Shown here piece by piece: positions 8,174 through 16,238 of a DNA stretch of 64,000 bases. This DNA comes from Pacificitalea sp040119125. Lineage in GTDB: Bacteria; Pseudomonadota; Alphaproteobacteria; Rhodobacterales; Rhodobacteraceae. The stretch is taken from assembly GCA_040119125.1 (NCBI GenBank), contig JBEDTR010000017.1, positions 248,001 through 312,000 on the forward strand, in the 5' to 3' direction. The position numbers and the translations under genes were made by a program. Below the pieces are notes generated by a model. It was not told the DNA's origin and did no database searches. It saw only the letters and a list, made by a program, of their open reading frames with translations. Every line of letters begins with the position of its first letter. Positions within the stretch are counted from its first letter, which is position 1.

Positions 8174-8485
8174 TCAGACCCCTGCGCTGTCGGTGGCGGA
8201 TTGCTTGCCGTGGGCGTAGTTGGACGGGCCGGTGGCGCGGAAGACCTCGCGGAAATGCACCGGCTCGGGGCCATCGGGGCCACGGCGCGCATCGGCGAGG
8301 TAGACACCGACGACGATGCCGGGCTGGTTGGCCTCGAGCAGACGGATCTGGGCGTGGGCCTCATCCTCGATCAGCTCGGCCTCGCTATGGGTGCGGCTCC
8401 AGCGGTCATCGGCGGTCAGATAGACGACATCGCCTTCGAGCAGGGCATTGGCGGTGACGACCTTGGGGGTGAATTGGCGGGCCAT
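8174..8485 (-). CDS. DUF2849 protein between cysG and cysI
   Basis: Small 103-residue soluble protein matching DUF2849, found in alphaproteobacteria between cysG and cysI; function unknown. The conserved stretch TANALLEGDVVYLTADDRW near the N-terminus and the C-terminal PVHFREVFRATGPSNYAHGK are visible. There are no cysteines, so it is unlikely to carry a cluster. ATG 8485 is chosen because similarity starts at MARQFTPKVV. Two bases separate its stop from the cysI ATG and one base separates its start from the cysG stop, so it is tightly embedded in the operon. Confidence 0.9.
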   Translation of the reverse strand: MARQFTPKVVTANALLEGDVVYLTADDRWSRTHSEAELIEDEAHAQIRLLEANQPGIVVGVYLADARRGPDGPEPVHFREVFRATGPSNYAHGKQSATDSAGV

Positions 8486-8486
8486 A

Positions 8487-9944
8487 TCAGGCGAACTCCT
8501 TGAGGGTCGTTTCAGTGCGGGCGACGGCAGGCGTCGTGGCTGCGGTCGGGGCTGCGGTGGTGGCTGGCATCGTAGCGGCAGCAGCCTGCGCACGCGGGGC
8601 CAGCCCAAAGAGAAGGATCGCAGGGCCGGTCACATCGCCGGTCTCCAGCGTCGCGGGCAGCGCCGAAAGCGTCGTGGCGATCACCCGTTCATCAGCGCGC
8701 GAGGCGTTTTCAACCACCGTCACCGGCGTGTCGGGCGCGGCGCCATGCATCAGCAGGCGGCCTTGCAGGAACCGCGCGCCGCGCTTGGCCATATAGAGCG
8801 CCGCGACCTCGCCCGGACGGGCCAGCGTGCGCCAGTCGTGTTCGGCAAAGCCCTTGACGTCATGGCCGGTCAGCAGCCGGACGGAGCTGTTGCGCCCACG
8901 CCGGGTGAGCCCCTGCCCGATGCCTGCCGCCGCAGCGGAGGCCGAGGTCAGGCCGGGCACGATCTGCCATTCGATACCGGCGGCATCACAGGCGTCGAGT
9001 TCCTCATCCAGCCGCCCGAACACGCCGGGATCGCCGGATTTCAGCCGCACGACGTGATGCCCGTCCTGCGCGTGGCGCACGATGAGGGTGTTGATTTCCT
9101 CTTGGGTCATGGCGGGGCCAAAGCCCTGCTTGCCCGCATCGACAAGGATCGCCTCGCGCCGGGCCAGTTCAAGGATCTCCTGCGGAACCAGACGGTCATG
9201 GATCACCACATCGGCGGTATCGAGAAGGCGGCGGGCCTTGAGCGTCAGCAATTCGGGATCGCCGGGACCGGCCCCGACCAGCGCGACGCGGCCCGAACGG
9301 TCCTCTGCCGGGGCGAGGTGACGCGCCAGCATGGTGTCGAGCGTCGAGGGCAGAGCCTCAGACCCGTTTTTGTCCAGCGCGACGAGGCCTTCGCCGAAAT
9401 AATAATCCGACCAGAAATCCCGGCGCGGGCGGCCTTCGGGCAGCGCTTCGGCAGCGGCGCGGAAGGCTTTGCCGATGCGGGCCATCAGGCCCAGACGCGG
9501 GTTCAGCCGCTCTTCCAGATCGCGCTTGATGGCACGAGCCAGCACGGGGGCCGCGCCTTCGGTGCCAATGGCCACGCAGACCGGATCGCGATCCACGATG
9601 GCAGGCGTGATGAACTGCGAATTCTCCAGATCGTCGACGACGTTGAGCAGCACGCCCGCCGCACGGGCCAGATCGGCGGTGCGGGCGTCGTGATCCGTGT
9701 CTTCGTCAGCGGCATAGACCAGCGCCGCGCCGGGCAGATCAGCGGGGGCCAGCGCGCGGCGGTGCAGCGCCAGACGGCCCTGCGCCGCCCAAGCGGTGAT
9801 CTCATCAGAGGGTTCAGGCGCGAAGACGGCGAGATGCGCGTCGGTCTTCATCAGCAGGCGCAGCTTGGCCATCGCGGCCTCACCCCCACCCGACAGCAGA
9901 ACCGTGCGGCCCTTCAGGTCGAGGAAGATTGGGAAATGTTGCAT
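8487..9944 (-). CDS. cysG: Siroheme synthase CysG (methyltransferase / oxidase / ferrochelatase)
   Basis: Makes the siroheme cofactor of the downstream CysI. The N-terminal third (from MQHFPIFLDLKGRTVLLSGG) is the precorrin-2 dehydrogenase/ferrochelatase with a glycine-rich NAD site. The C-terminal half is the SAM-dependent uroporphyrinogen-III methyltransferase, with VALVGAGPGDPELLTLKARR near residue 215, VIHDRLVPQEIL and RLKSGDPGVFGR. The last ~35 residues are an Ala/Thr-rich tail of no recognisable function. First gene of the operon; its start faces the Lrp-type gene across 146 bp. Confidence 0.95.
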   Translation of the reverse strand: MQHFPIFLDLKGRTVLLSGGGEAAMAKLRLLMKTDAHLAVFAPEPSDEITAWAAQGRLALHRRALAPADLPGAALVYAADEDTDHDARTADLARAAGVLLNVVDDLENSQFITPAIVDRDPVCVAIGTEGAAPVLARAIKRDLEERLNPRLGLMARIGKAFRAAAEALPEGRPRRDFWSDYYFGEGLVALDKNGSEALPSTLDTMLARHLAPAEDRSGRVALVGAGPGDPELLTLKARRLLDTADVVIHDRLVPQEILELARREAILVDAGKQGFGPAMTQEEINTLIVRHAQDGHHVVRLKSGDPGVFGRLDEELDACDAAGIEWQIVPGLTSASAAAAGIGQGLTRRGRNSSVRLLTGHDVKGFAEHDWRTLARPGEVAALYMAKRGARFLQGRLLMHGAAPDTPVTVVENASRADERVIATTLSALPATLETGDVTGPAILLFGLAPRAQAAAATMPATTAAPTAATTPAVARTETTLKEFA

Positions 9945-10090
9945 GGCAAACCCGCCTAATCAGTGTTGCGTTCTCCGCTCTATATAGAATTTTGTCCTTG
10001 CAGACGGCCAGTATCTACGGGAAATAAGGGAAACTGTTCCAGCATCCGCGCCGGAGCGAACCGAAATCCACCAAACAGGGAGAATACGGA
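9945..10090. promoter_or_regulatory. Divergent cysG / lrp-type promoter region
   Basis: This 146-bp gap must hold the promoter of the cys operon (minus) and of the Lrp-type regulator (plus). An AT-rich block around 9979-9994 contains the 10-bp palindrome TCTATATAGA (9979-9988), the best candidate for a -10 region or an operator. GGGAG precedes the regulator ATG by about 8 nt. The layout suggests the Lrp-type protein controls the cys operon, but that is inference. Confidence 0.5.
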
Positions 10091-10552
10091 ATGTCCGTTC
10101 GTCTCGACGCCACAGACCGGAAAATCCTTGCGGAGCTACAGCTCGACGCCAGCCAGTCGCTGGATGAAATCGCCAAGAAAGTCGGCTCTTCCAAGACCCC
10201 GGTTTGGAACCGCATCCGCAAGATGCGCGAAGGCGGCGTGATCCGTCAGAACACCGTTTTACTGGATGCCGAAGCGCTGGGGCTGGAGGCCTGTTTCTTT
10301 GTGCTGATCCGCACGTCCGAGCATGAAGCCGAATGGCAGCAGCGGTTCCTGTCCACCCTGCGCGCCCGCCCCGAAGTGTTGGAGGCGCATCGGCTGGCCG
10401 GGGATATCGACTATATTTTAAAGGTGCGGGTCGCCAATGCGCGCGCCTATGACAGCTTTTATCAGGCGCTGATTTCCGAGGTGAAGATCCACAATGTCAC
10501 CGCGCTGCTGTCGATGGAGGAGTTGAAGGCCACCACGGTTCTGCCGGTCTAG
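10091..10552 (+). CDS. Lrp/AsnC-family transcriptional regulator
   Basis: A 153-residue one-component regulator. The N-terminal helix-turn-helix (LDATDRKILAELQLDASQSL ... KVGSSKTPVWNRIRKMREGG, residues ~5-50) is followed by the alpha/beta RAM (AsnC ligand-binding) domain, with LEAHRLAGDIDYILKVRV near residue 100. Length is typical. It is divergent from the cysG-cysI-cysH operon, a placement seen in other Rhodobacteraceae, so a cysteine/sulfur-linked ligand is plausible but not shown by the sequence. Confidence 0.93.
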   Translation: MSVRLDATDRKILAELQLDASQSLDEIAKKVGSSKTPVWNRIRKMREGGVIRQNTVLLDAEALGLEACFFVLIRTSEHEAEWQQRFLSTLRARPEVLEAHRLAGDIDYILKVRVANARAYDSFYQALISEVKIHNVTALLSMEELKATTVLPV

Positions 10553-10574
10553 GCGGGGGTCGCGGCACGGGCAC

Positions 10575-11804
10575 TTATGCGACGCGCAGCGCCTCCAACC
10601 CGTGGAAATGATAGATCGGCGCGTAGCGTGGGGGCTCAGCCAGCGTCAGATCGGGTCGCGCGGTGAAGAGCGCCTGCAGCGCGGCGGCGATTTCCATCCG
10701 GGCCAGCGGCGCGCCGACGCAGAAATGAATACCCGCGCCAAAGCTGACCTGCGCGCGGGCGTTGCGGTCCGGTGCGAACGCCGCCGGATCGGTGAACGCG
10801 GCAGGGTCGCGATTGGCCGCGCCCAGCAGGCAGGCGACCTGATCGCCGGGGCGGAAGCGGTGGCCGTATAGGTCGACCTCGGCATAGCACCAGCGGGTGA
10901 AGAGATGCAGCGGCGGGTCGTGGCGCAGCACTTCTTCGGTCAGGGCGGGCAGCGTTTCGGCGTCGCGGGCGCGCGCGCCCTGCCCCGTGGCGATCAGCGT
11001 CGCGATGCCATTGCCCAGCGTGTGGACCGTCGCCTCATGCCCGGCGTTCAGCAGCAAGATCACGGTGGAGATCAATTCCGCCCGGCTGAGCCGTTCGCCA
11101 TCTTCCTCCGCCGCGATTAACTGCGACAAAAGATCGTCGCCCGGCGCGGCGCGGCGGGTCTCGATCAGGTCAGACAGGAAGGCCGAGAAATCGCGCGAGG
11201 CGCTCACGGCGGCGTCCTCCATCGCGCGGCTGCGGCCCGCCTGATACATGCCGACCATGGCGTTGGACCAATCCAGCAGATCGGCGCAGCGGCTGGCAGG
11301 CACGCCCAGCATATGGGCGATGACCCGCACCGGCAGCGGACGGCAGAGCGCGTCGAGCAGGTCGACCGGCGTGCCGGGGGGCGGCAGGTCGGCGACCAGC
11401 GTAGCGGCTAGATCGGTGATGAACGGCTCCAGCGCCGCGATGGTGCGCGAGGTGAACGCCCGCAGGATCAACCCGCGCAGCCGGGTGTGATCGGGGGCTT
11501 CGAGTTCCAGCAGGGAATGCGCTTCGATATCGTAGAAGGGCGTCAGGCGATCCGGGATCGGCTGCGCCTGCGCGGGCGGCACGGCGCGTCCAAAGCGGCG
11601 ATCTTTCAGCAAGGCCTGCACGGCGCGATGGCTGGTGGCGGCGACCATGCCGTAATCCGCCCACCAAACCAGATCGCCCTGACCGCGCCAGAGATCATAG
11701 ACGGGGTAAGGATCTTGCACGAAGGCGGGGTCGGTCGGCGATTGCCGCACGACCGGAAGGCCGGAGGCGACAGGACCGCCCCCGGCGGAGGTATTTTTAA
11801 GCAA
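10575..11804 (-). CDS. Cytochrome P450, bacterial class I type
   Basis: A 409-residue soluble haem-thiolate monooxygenase. Landmarks in order: the C-helix region LLELEAPDHTRLRGL, the I-helix oxygen-binding motif LLLNAGHEAT, the ExxR motif of EEVLRHDPP, and the haem loop FGAGIHFCVGAPLAR with the axial Cys near residue 362. The substrate cannot be read from sequence. No dedicated ferredoxin gene is adjacent; the Fpr at 4.25 kb could serve indirectly. It is convergent with the Lrp-type gene, and an SDR gene lies 23 bp upstream on the same strand, so the two may form an oxidative operon (inference). Confidence 0.94.
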   Translation of the reverse strand: MLKNTSAGGGPVASGLPVVRQSPTDPAFVQDPYPVYDLWRGQGDLVWWADYGMVAATSHRAVQALLKDRRFGRAVPPAQAQPIPDRLTPFYDIEAHSLLELEAPDHTRLRGLILRAFTSRTIAALEPFITDLAATLVADLPPPGTPVDLLDALCRPLPVRVIAHMLGVPASRCADLLDWSNAMVGMYQAGRSRAMEDAAVSASRDFSAFLSDLIETRRAAPGDDLLSQLIAAEEDGERLSRAELISTVILLLNAGHEATVHTLGNGIATLIATGQGARARDAETLPALTEEVLRHDPPLHLFTRWCYAEVDLYGHRFRPGDQVACLLGAANRDPAAFTDPAAFAPDRNARAQVSFGAGIHFCVGAPLARMEIAAALQALFTARPDLTLAEPPRYAPIYHFHGLEALRVA

Positions 11805-11827
11805 AACGAAACCCTTATCCGAAACCC

Positions 11828-12607
11828 TTAAAGCGTCGCGTTAACCGCGCCGCCATCCAGCAGCAGGTTCTGCCCGACGATAAACCCGGCATGCTGGGAG
11901 CACAGGAACGCGCAGGCTGCGCCGAATTCCGAGGCGGTGCCATAGCGGCGTGCGGGGATCGTCGCTTCGCGCTCGGCGCGGGCGTCTTCGCGGGTGATGT
12001 CCTTGGATTTGGCGACGCCGGTGTCCAGCCCGATGGAGCGGGCGGTGTCATGGATGCCCGGCAACAGGTTGTTGATCGTCACGCCTTTCGGGGCCACCTG
12101 CCGCGCGGTGCCGGCGACAAAGCCGGTCAGCCCGGCGCGGGCGGAATTCGACAGGCCAAGCGCGGGGATTGGGGATTTTACGGATTGCGAGGTGATGTTG
12201 ACCACCCGCCCCCAGCCGCGATCCATCATGCCGGGCAGCATCGCCTGCATCAGCGCGATGGGGGTCAGCATGTTGGCGTCGAGCGCCTTGATAAAATCCT
12301 CGCGGTCCCAATCCTCCCAGCTGCCCGGAGGCGGGCCGCCCGCATTGGTCACGAGGATGTCGACCTGACCGGCGGCGTCGAGCACGCGGGCGCGGCCTTC
12401 TTCGGACGCGATATCGGCGGCGATTGCCGTGACCTCGACACCGTGGGTTTCGCGCAGGGCGGCGGCGGTCTCTTCCAGCGGGCCTTCGGTGCGGGCGTTG
12501 AGGATCAGGTTGACGCCCGCCGCGGCGAGGTGTTCGGCGCAGCCCCGGCCCAGCCCTTTGGACGACGCGGTGACGAGGGCGGTCTTGCCGGCAATTCCGA
12601 GATCCAT
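11828..12607 (-). CDS. Atypical short-chain dehydrogenase/reductase, FabG-like
   Basis: A 259-residue Rossmann-fold protein. The cofactor loop VTASSKGLGRGCAEHL (TGxxxGxG-like) is at residues ~12-27, with NAGG near residue 90 and the active-site Ser in VNITSQS. Aligned on the following AGLxGF segment, the catalytic YxxxK is replaced by SNSAR: Tyr becomes Ser and Lys becomes Arg. It resembles a known sub-group of SDRs with an LSNxxRAGL motif, so classical alcohol/ketone redox chemistry is doubtful. AAGGA lies upstream of the ATG. Probably co-transcribed with the downstream P450. Confidence 0.85.
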   Translation of the reverse strand: MDLGIAGKTALVTASSKGLGRGCAEHLAAAGVNLILNARTEGPLEETAAALRETHGVEVTAIAADIASEEGRARVLDAAGQVDILVTNAGGPPPGSWEDWDREDFIKALDANMLTPIALMQAMLPGMMDRGWGRVVNITSQSVKSPIPALGLSNSARAGLTGFVAGTARQVAPKGVTINNLLPGIHDTARSIGLDTGVAKSKDITREDARAEREATIPARRYGTASEFGAACAFLCSQHAGFIVGQNLLLDGGAVNATL

Positions 12608-12836
12608 GGCGATGTTCCTTCAGGCTTGTGCATGTTGACGCAAGGCCTAGCAGGTCGCGGCGGGGGGCGGAAGATGCCGGGCGCGCGCGTGTCGGGCAAT
12701 GAGCGTGAGGATGGAGGAACCGGCCCCGTCAGCTGGCGGCCGGGCAACCAAATCACCGCTCGGCGCATTGACCCCGCGCCGGTCGCGCCGCATGGTCCGG
12801 CGCGCAACAGCCTGCCAGTGGAACCCGTCCGAGCCA

Positions 12837-13934
12837 ATGAGCACATCCTCGCATTCCGATCAGCCCGCCAGCCCCCCCGCCGCCCCCCGCGATTGGATCT
12901 GCCATGTGCTGCGCGGCGCGGATTTCCGGGTAGTGGCCGGGGTGAATGCGGGCGACGCGCTGGAGCCGACGGAGGATATGTGCCCCGGCGATGTCTATCG
13001 TTTGTCGGATGACGGCCCGGCATGGCGGCTTGCGGTGCGCGAAGCGGGCGAGGGTGCGACACGATCCGGCCCGGCGACGCTTAGCACCGAGGCCGCGCGC
13101 CGCGTCGCCCCCGGCTCCGAGATCGGCGCGCCGGGGGACCGGGTTGTGCTGGAGGCGCGGCTGACGCTGATGGCGCCCGATGGCGGGCGCGCGCAGATGG
13201 TGCTGATCGCGGTGGTGGCGGCGGATGAGGGCGCGCGCGATCTGCGCTGTGCCCTGCCCCTCGACCCGATTGAGCCCGGCGCGGATTACACGCTGATCGG
13301 CATCGACACCGATCCGGGCATCGTGCAGCTGGCGGATGTCACCTCGATCGCATTCGGGCGCGGCACGGCGATCACGCTGGCCGATGGGCGGCAGGTCCCG
13401 ATCGAGAGGTTGGAGCCGGGGATGCGGGTGCTGACCCATAATCACGGCGCGCAACCGCTGCGCTGGGTGGCACGGCGCACGGTGCGGGCGGTGGGGGCCT
13501 CGGCGCCCGTGGTGATCGGGCGCGGCGTGCTGGGCAACAGCGCCGATCTGGTGGTGAGCCAGCACCAGCGGCTGTTCATCTACCAGCGCGGCGCCGACCG
13601 GATCGGGCGCAGCGCGGATATTCTGGTGAAAGCGCAATATTTGGTGGATGGCGGGCGGGTGTTTATCCGCAAGGGCGGGTTTTGCGACTGGTTCACGCCC
13701 GTCTTTGATCGCCATGAGGTGATCTATGCCGAAGGCATCCCCGCCGAAAGCCTTGAGGTCAATGACGCCACCCGCCCCGGCCTGCCCGAAGAAATCGCCG
13801 AACAGGTGGCCGAGCAATTGCCCCGGCTGAGCCATACCACTCATCCCGGCACCGAGCCCGATGCCGAGGAGTTGAGCCGCGCCGGACCGGATCGGTTTCA
13901 CCGCCCCGGCAGTGGCGGTGACGGTCAGGGCTAG
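12837..13934 (+). CDS. Hint-domain (Hedgehog/intein-like) protein
   Basis: A 365-residue protein common in Rhodobacteraceae. Residues ~30-150 form an uncharacterised N-terminal part. The Hint_2-type region starts near residue 178 with FGRGTAITLADGRQVPIERL, followed by MRVLTHNHGAQPLRWVARRT and VVSQHQRLFIY. In self-splicing Hint domains the block begins with a nucleophilic Cys (CFxxGT); here that position reads AFGRGT, so autoprocessing is doubtful. ATG 12837 is chosen because upstream in-frame codons look non-coding. A Glu/Pro/His-rich tail ends the protein. Related roseobacter proteins are often described as secreted, but I see no signal peptide. Confidence 0.85.
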   Translation: MSTSSHSDQPASPPAAPRDWICHVLRGADFRVVAGVNAGDALEPTEDMCPGDVYRLSDDGPAWRLAVREAGEGATRSGPATLSTEAARRVAPGSEIGAPGDRVVLEARLTLMAPDGGRAQMVLIAVVAADEGARDLRCALPLDPIEPGADYTLIGIDTDPGIVQLADVTSIAFGRGTAITLADGRQVPIERLEPGMRVLTHNHGAQPLRWVARRTVRAVGASAPVVIGRGVLGNSADLVVSQHQRLFIYQRGADRIGRSADILVKAQYLVDGGRVFIRKGGFCDWFTPVFDRHEVIYAEGIPAESLEVNDATRPGLPEEIAEQVAEQLPRLSHTTHPGTEPDAEELSRAGPDRFHRPGSGGDGQG

Positions 13935-14013
13935 ACGCCCCGTGTCAGGCCGCCGAGTGGTGCGGCAGGTTTTGCGCGGTTAAGCCTCGCGCGATCCGGA
14001 CAGGTCTAAAGGC

Positions 14014-14658
14014 TCAGCGCGCACCGGCGAGCAGGGTGCGCAGCGCTTGGGCCGCGTCATCCTCGCGCCAGATCTCTTCGCCCACGCCGAAGAAATCGGT
14101 CATCGCGCCCAGTGCCGTGGCACGGCCCGCGCTAAGCCCGCCTTCGGCCACCACCGGCACTTCGATCATCTGCGACCACCAGTCGAACAATTCGTCTTCG
14201 GCCTGACTGCCGTCACCGAGGCTGCCGCCCACAGGCCCGAAGGCCACATAATCGGCACCAGCCTCAGCCGCCGACATCCCGTCATGGCGCGAGATGCCGC
14301 AGAACGTGCCGACGATGGCATCGGCGCCCAATTCCTTACGGGCGTAGCGGACTGTGCGTGCGCCGTCGGTCAGATGCACCCCATCGAGGCCGAGACGTTC
14401 CACCATCGTCAGGTGACGCTCGATCACGATGGCCACATCGCGGGCATGGGCCACTTCGCGGCAGGCATCTGCGGCGCGCGAAATGCGGTCCTCGTCGCTT
14501 GTCGCCAAGGCAAGGCGGATGCAGGCGACATCTTCGGCATCGAGCACCGCCGCAAGCCGGTCGGGAAAGATCGACAGATCGAATTCCGGCGGCGTGATCA
14601 GGTAGATCTGCGGCTGCTCGGGGGCATCGGGAAGGTCGGTCTGGGAAGTATCGGACAT
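14014..14658 (-). CDS. ThiE/TenI-like TIM-barrel protein (thiamine phosphate synthase paralogue)
   Basis: A 214-residue protein with the TMP-synthase barrel: YLITPP, GLDGVHLTDGARTVR, IVGTFCGISRHDG, AGADYVAFGPVGGS, PVVAEGGLSAG. Key ThiE signatures are altered: the QLRxK-type first strand reads CIRLALA and the NDR-type strand reads IVIERH, so pyrophosphate/Mg2+ binding may be lost. A TenI-like or other role is as likely as thiamine phosphate synthesis. No thi genes or TPP riboswitch are nearby. ATG 14658 begins the similarity; upstream Pro-rich codons in frame look non-coding. Confidence 0.8.
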   Translation of the reverse strand: MSDTSQTDLPDAPEQPQIYLITPPEFDLSIFPDRLAAVLDAEDVACIRLALATSDEDRISRAADACREVAHARDVAIVIERHLTMVERLGLDGVHLTDGARTVRYARKELGADAIVGTFCGISRHDGMSAAEAGADYVAFGPVGGSLGDGSQAEDELFDWWSQMIEVPVVAEGGLSAGRATALGAMTDFFGVGEEIWREDDAAQALRTLLAGAR

Positions 14659-15014
14659 GGGAACACCCTGAGGAATTTCGCGTGGTGATAGCCCATCGCT
14701 GCGCGGAATGAAACGGGGCGCGTGAGGGGGTGCATAGGGTGGGACGATGGGAGGCAATTGGCGCCCGCGCGTTCAGATAATGCTCAGCGCGTCGCGGGAG
14801 GGTTGGCCAACAGCGGGAAGCGCGCGCTCCCGCTGGACCTTCGGCGCGGTCCGGTGGCTCGGGCGTTTGTCGGCCCGCAGGGTAGCGTGACCGGCGGCGT
14901 AGGCCGGGCTTGCCCTTCGGGATGCGGGATAGGGATGCGCCACCTCGCGGGATTGCGTCGCGCGCGGCTTCCCGGTATCGCCCGGCGCAACCCTTTCAGC
15001 CCGGAGCCTGCCCG
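14659..15014. other. 356-bp divergent intergenic gap, nothing recognisable
   Basis: The gap lies between the ThiE-like gene (minus) and the RNA methyltransferase gene (plus). I see no open frame with family motifs, no T-box or TPP riboswitch core and no clear terminator. It must contain promoters for both genes. The plus-strand reading frame into trmJ is open for 105 bases upstream of the chosen ATG but has no recognisable sequence. Confidence 0.6.
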
Positions 15015-15761
15015 ATGTCCGAACCCGTCTTCGTCCTTGTCCGCTCGCAAATGGGCGAGAATATCGGTGCGGCGGCGCGGGCGATGTGGAATTTCGGGTT
15101 GAGCCGCATGCGGCTGGTCGAGCCGCGCGATGGCTGGCCCAATCCGCGTGCCGTGGCGCTGGCCTCGGGCGCGGGGCGTCTGCTGGATCAGGCGCAGGTG
15201 AGCGACACCCTTCCCGAAGCGCTGTCCGATTGCACCTATGTCTTTGCCACCACCGCCCGCGCGCGCGGTCTGACCAAGCCGGTTTTCACCCCTGAGGAGG
15301 CCATGCGGCTGGCCCATGAGAAGATCGGCGCAGGCGAGAAGGTCGCGGTGCTGTTCGGCCCCGAACGTGCGGGGCTGGAAAATGACGATGTGGCGCGGGC
15401 CAATGCGATTATCTCAGTGCCGGTGAACCCGGAATTCTTCTCGCTCAACCTTGGGCAATGCGTGCTGCTGACCGCCTATGAATGGGCGCGCCTCTCGGGC
15501 CCCGCCCCTACCCGCGCGGCGGCGGCGATGGAGAAGACCGAATATGCCAGCGGGCTGGAGATCGAGAAGCTGGGCGATCATTACGAGCAGCGTCTGGAGG
15601 AGGCGGGTTTCTTTTGGCCCGCCGATAAGGCGCCGGGGATGAAGCTCACCCTGCGCAACATGTGGGCCCGGCTAGGCCTGACCCGGACCGAAGTGCAGGT
15701 GTTCCACGGCGTCATGCGCCAGATGGTGCGCTGGAAGGAACGCGGCCCCGGTCGGGATTGA
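15015..15761 (+). CDS. TrmJ-type SPOUT RNA methyltransferase
   Basis: A 248-residue SAM-dependent methyltransferase of the SPOUT superfamily, closest to TrmJ (2'-O-methylation of position 32 in tRNA). N-terminal FVLVRSQMGENIGAAARAMW, central VAVLFGPERAGLENDDV and the knot-forming VPVNPEFFSLNLGQCVLLTA are the family landmarks. Residues after ~165 form the C-terminal helical extension of TrmJ. ATG 15015 opens the conserved sequence. The gene ends just before the tandem-repeat array. Confidence 0.9.
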   Translation: MSEPVFVLVRSQMGENIGAAARAMWNFGLSRMRLVEPRDGWPNPRAVALASGAGRLLDQAQVSDTLPEALSDCTYVFATTARARGLTKPVFTPEEAMRLAHEKIGAGEKVAVLFGPERAGLENDDVARANAIISVPVNPEFFSLNLGQCVLLTAYEWARLSGPAPTRAAAAMEKTEYASGLEIEKLGDHYEQRLEEAGFFWPADKAPGMKLTLRNMWARLGLTRTEVQVFHGVMRQMVRWKERGPGRD

Positions 15762-16177
15762 GCCGGGCGCTAGCCTGCCTGTGGGTGGCGCTGCTGCCGC
15801 GGGCGGGTGTGCCTTATCCGAGGCAGGTGGCACAGCGCCAGACCGCAGGGACGCAGCTGGCCCACAGGCTTCGCCTATCGGTGGGTCGTTCGGAAGTGCA
15901 ACGGCCGCCTGCCCGTGGGATGGCGCTGCTGCGGCTGAGCGGGTGTGCTTTATGCCCGTAACATTCTTCCTCGCTTCGAGGTTCGCGTGAGGGCGGCAAA
16001 GCGCCAGCCCGTGGGGACGGGCAGGCGCTCGCCCATGCGCCCTGCGGGCTTGTTCATAGGCGGTTGCGTTCAACACGACGCTCGCCAGCCCGTGGGGTGG
16101 CGCTGCCTCAGCTGTGCGGGTGTGCTTTATGTCCGCCACATTCCTCCCCGCTTCGAGGTTAGCGTGAGGGTGGTAAT

Positions 16178-16205
16178 GCGCCAGCCCGTGGGGACGGGCA
16201 GGCGC
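16178..16205. other. Long hairpin of the repeat unit (example, unit 3)
   Basis: The arms GCGCC/GGCGC and GCCCGT/ACGGGC pair around a GGGG loop, separated only by one A-A mismatch. The same 28-bp structure is intact in units 2, 3 and 4. In unit 5 one base of the inner arm and loop changes (GCCCGG), and unit 1 is degenerate. A hairpin of this length repeated four times is unlikely by chance even at this GC content. Confidence 0.8.
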
Positions 16206-16207
16206 TC

Positions 16208-16238
16208 GCCCATGCGCCCTTCGGGCTTGTTCATGGGC
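16208..16238. other. Nested hairpin of the repeat unit with co-varying arms (example, unit 3)
   Basis: Outer arms GCCCATG (16208-16214) and CATGGGC (16232-16238) enclose an inner GCCC-TTC-GGGC hairpin. In unit 4 the same place reads GCCCCG (16386-16391) and CGGGGC (16407-16412), with the inner arms shortened on both sides to GCC/GGC. Both arms have changed while pairing is kept. Unit 5 keeps GCCCATG/CATGGGC; unit 2 has a single mismatch (CATAGGC). Confidence 0.75.

Noticed and set aside
6840..8219. Plus-strand 459-codon open frame across cysI
   Set aside because: Antisense shadow; His/Gly/Asp-rich composition typical of reversed GC-rich codons; cysI on the other strand is complete.
14659..14760. 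TPP riboswitch upstream of the ThiE-like gene
   Set aside because: No CTGAGA/THI-box core or flanking helices could be found.
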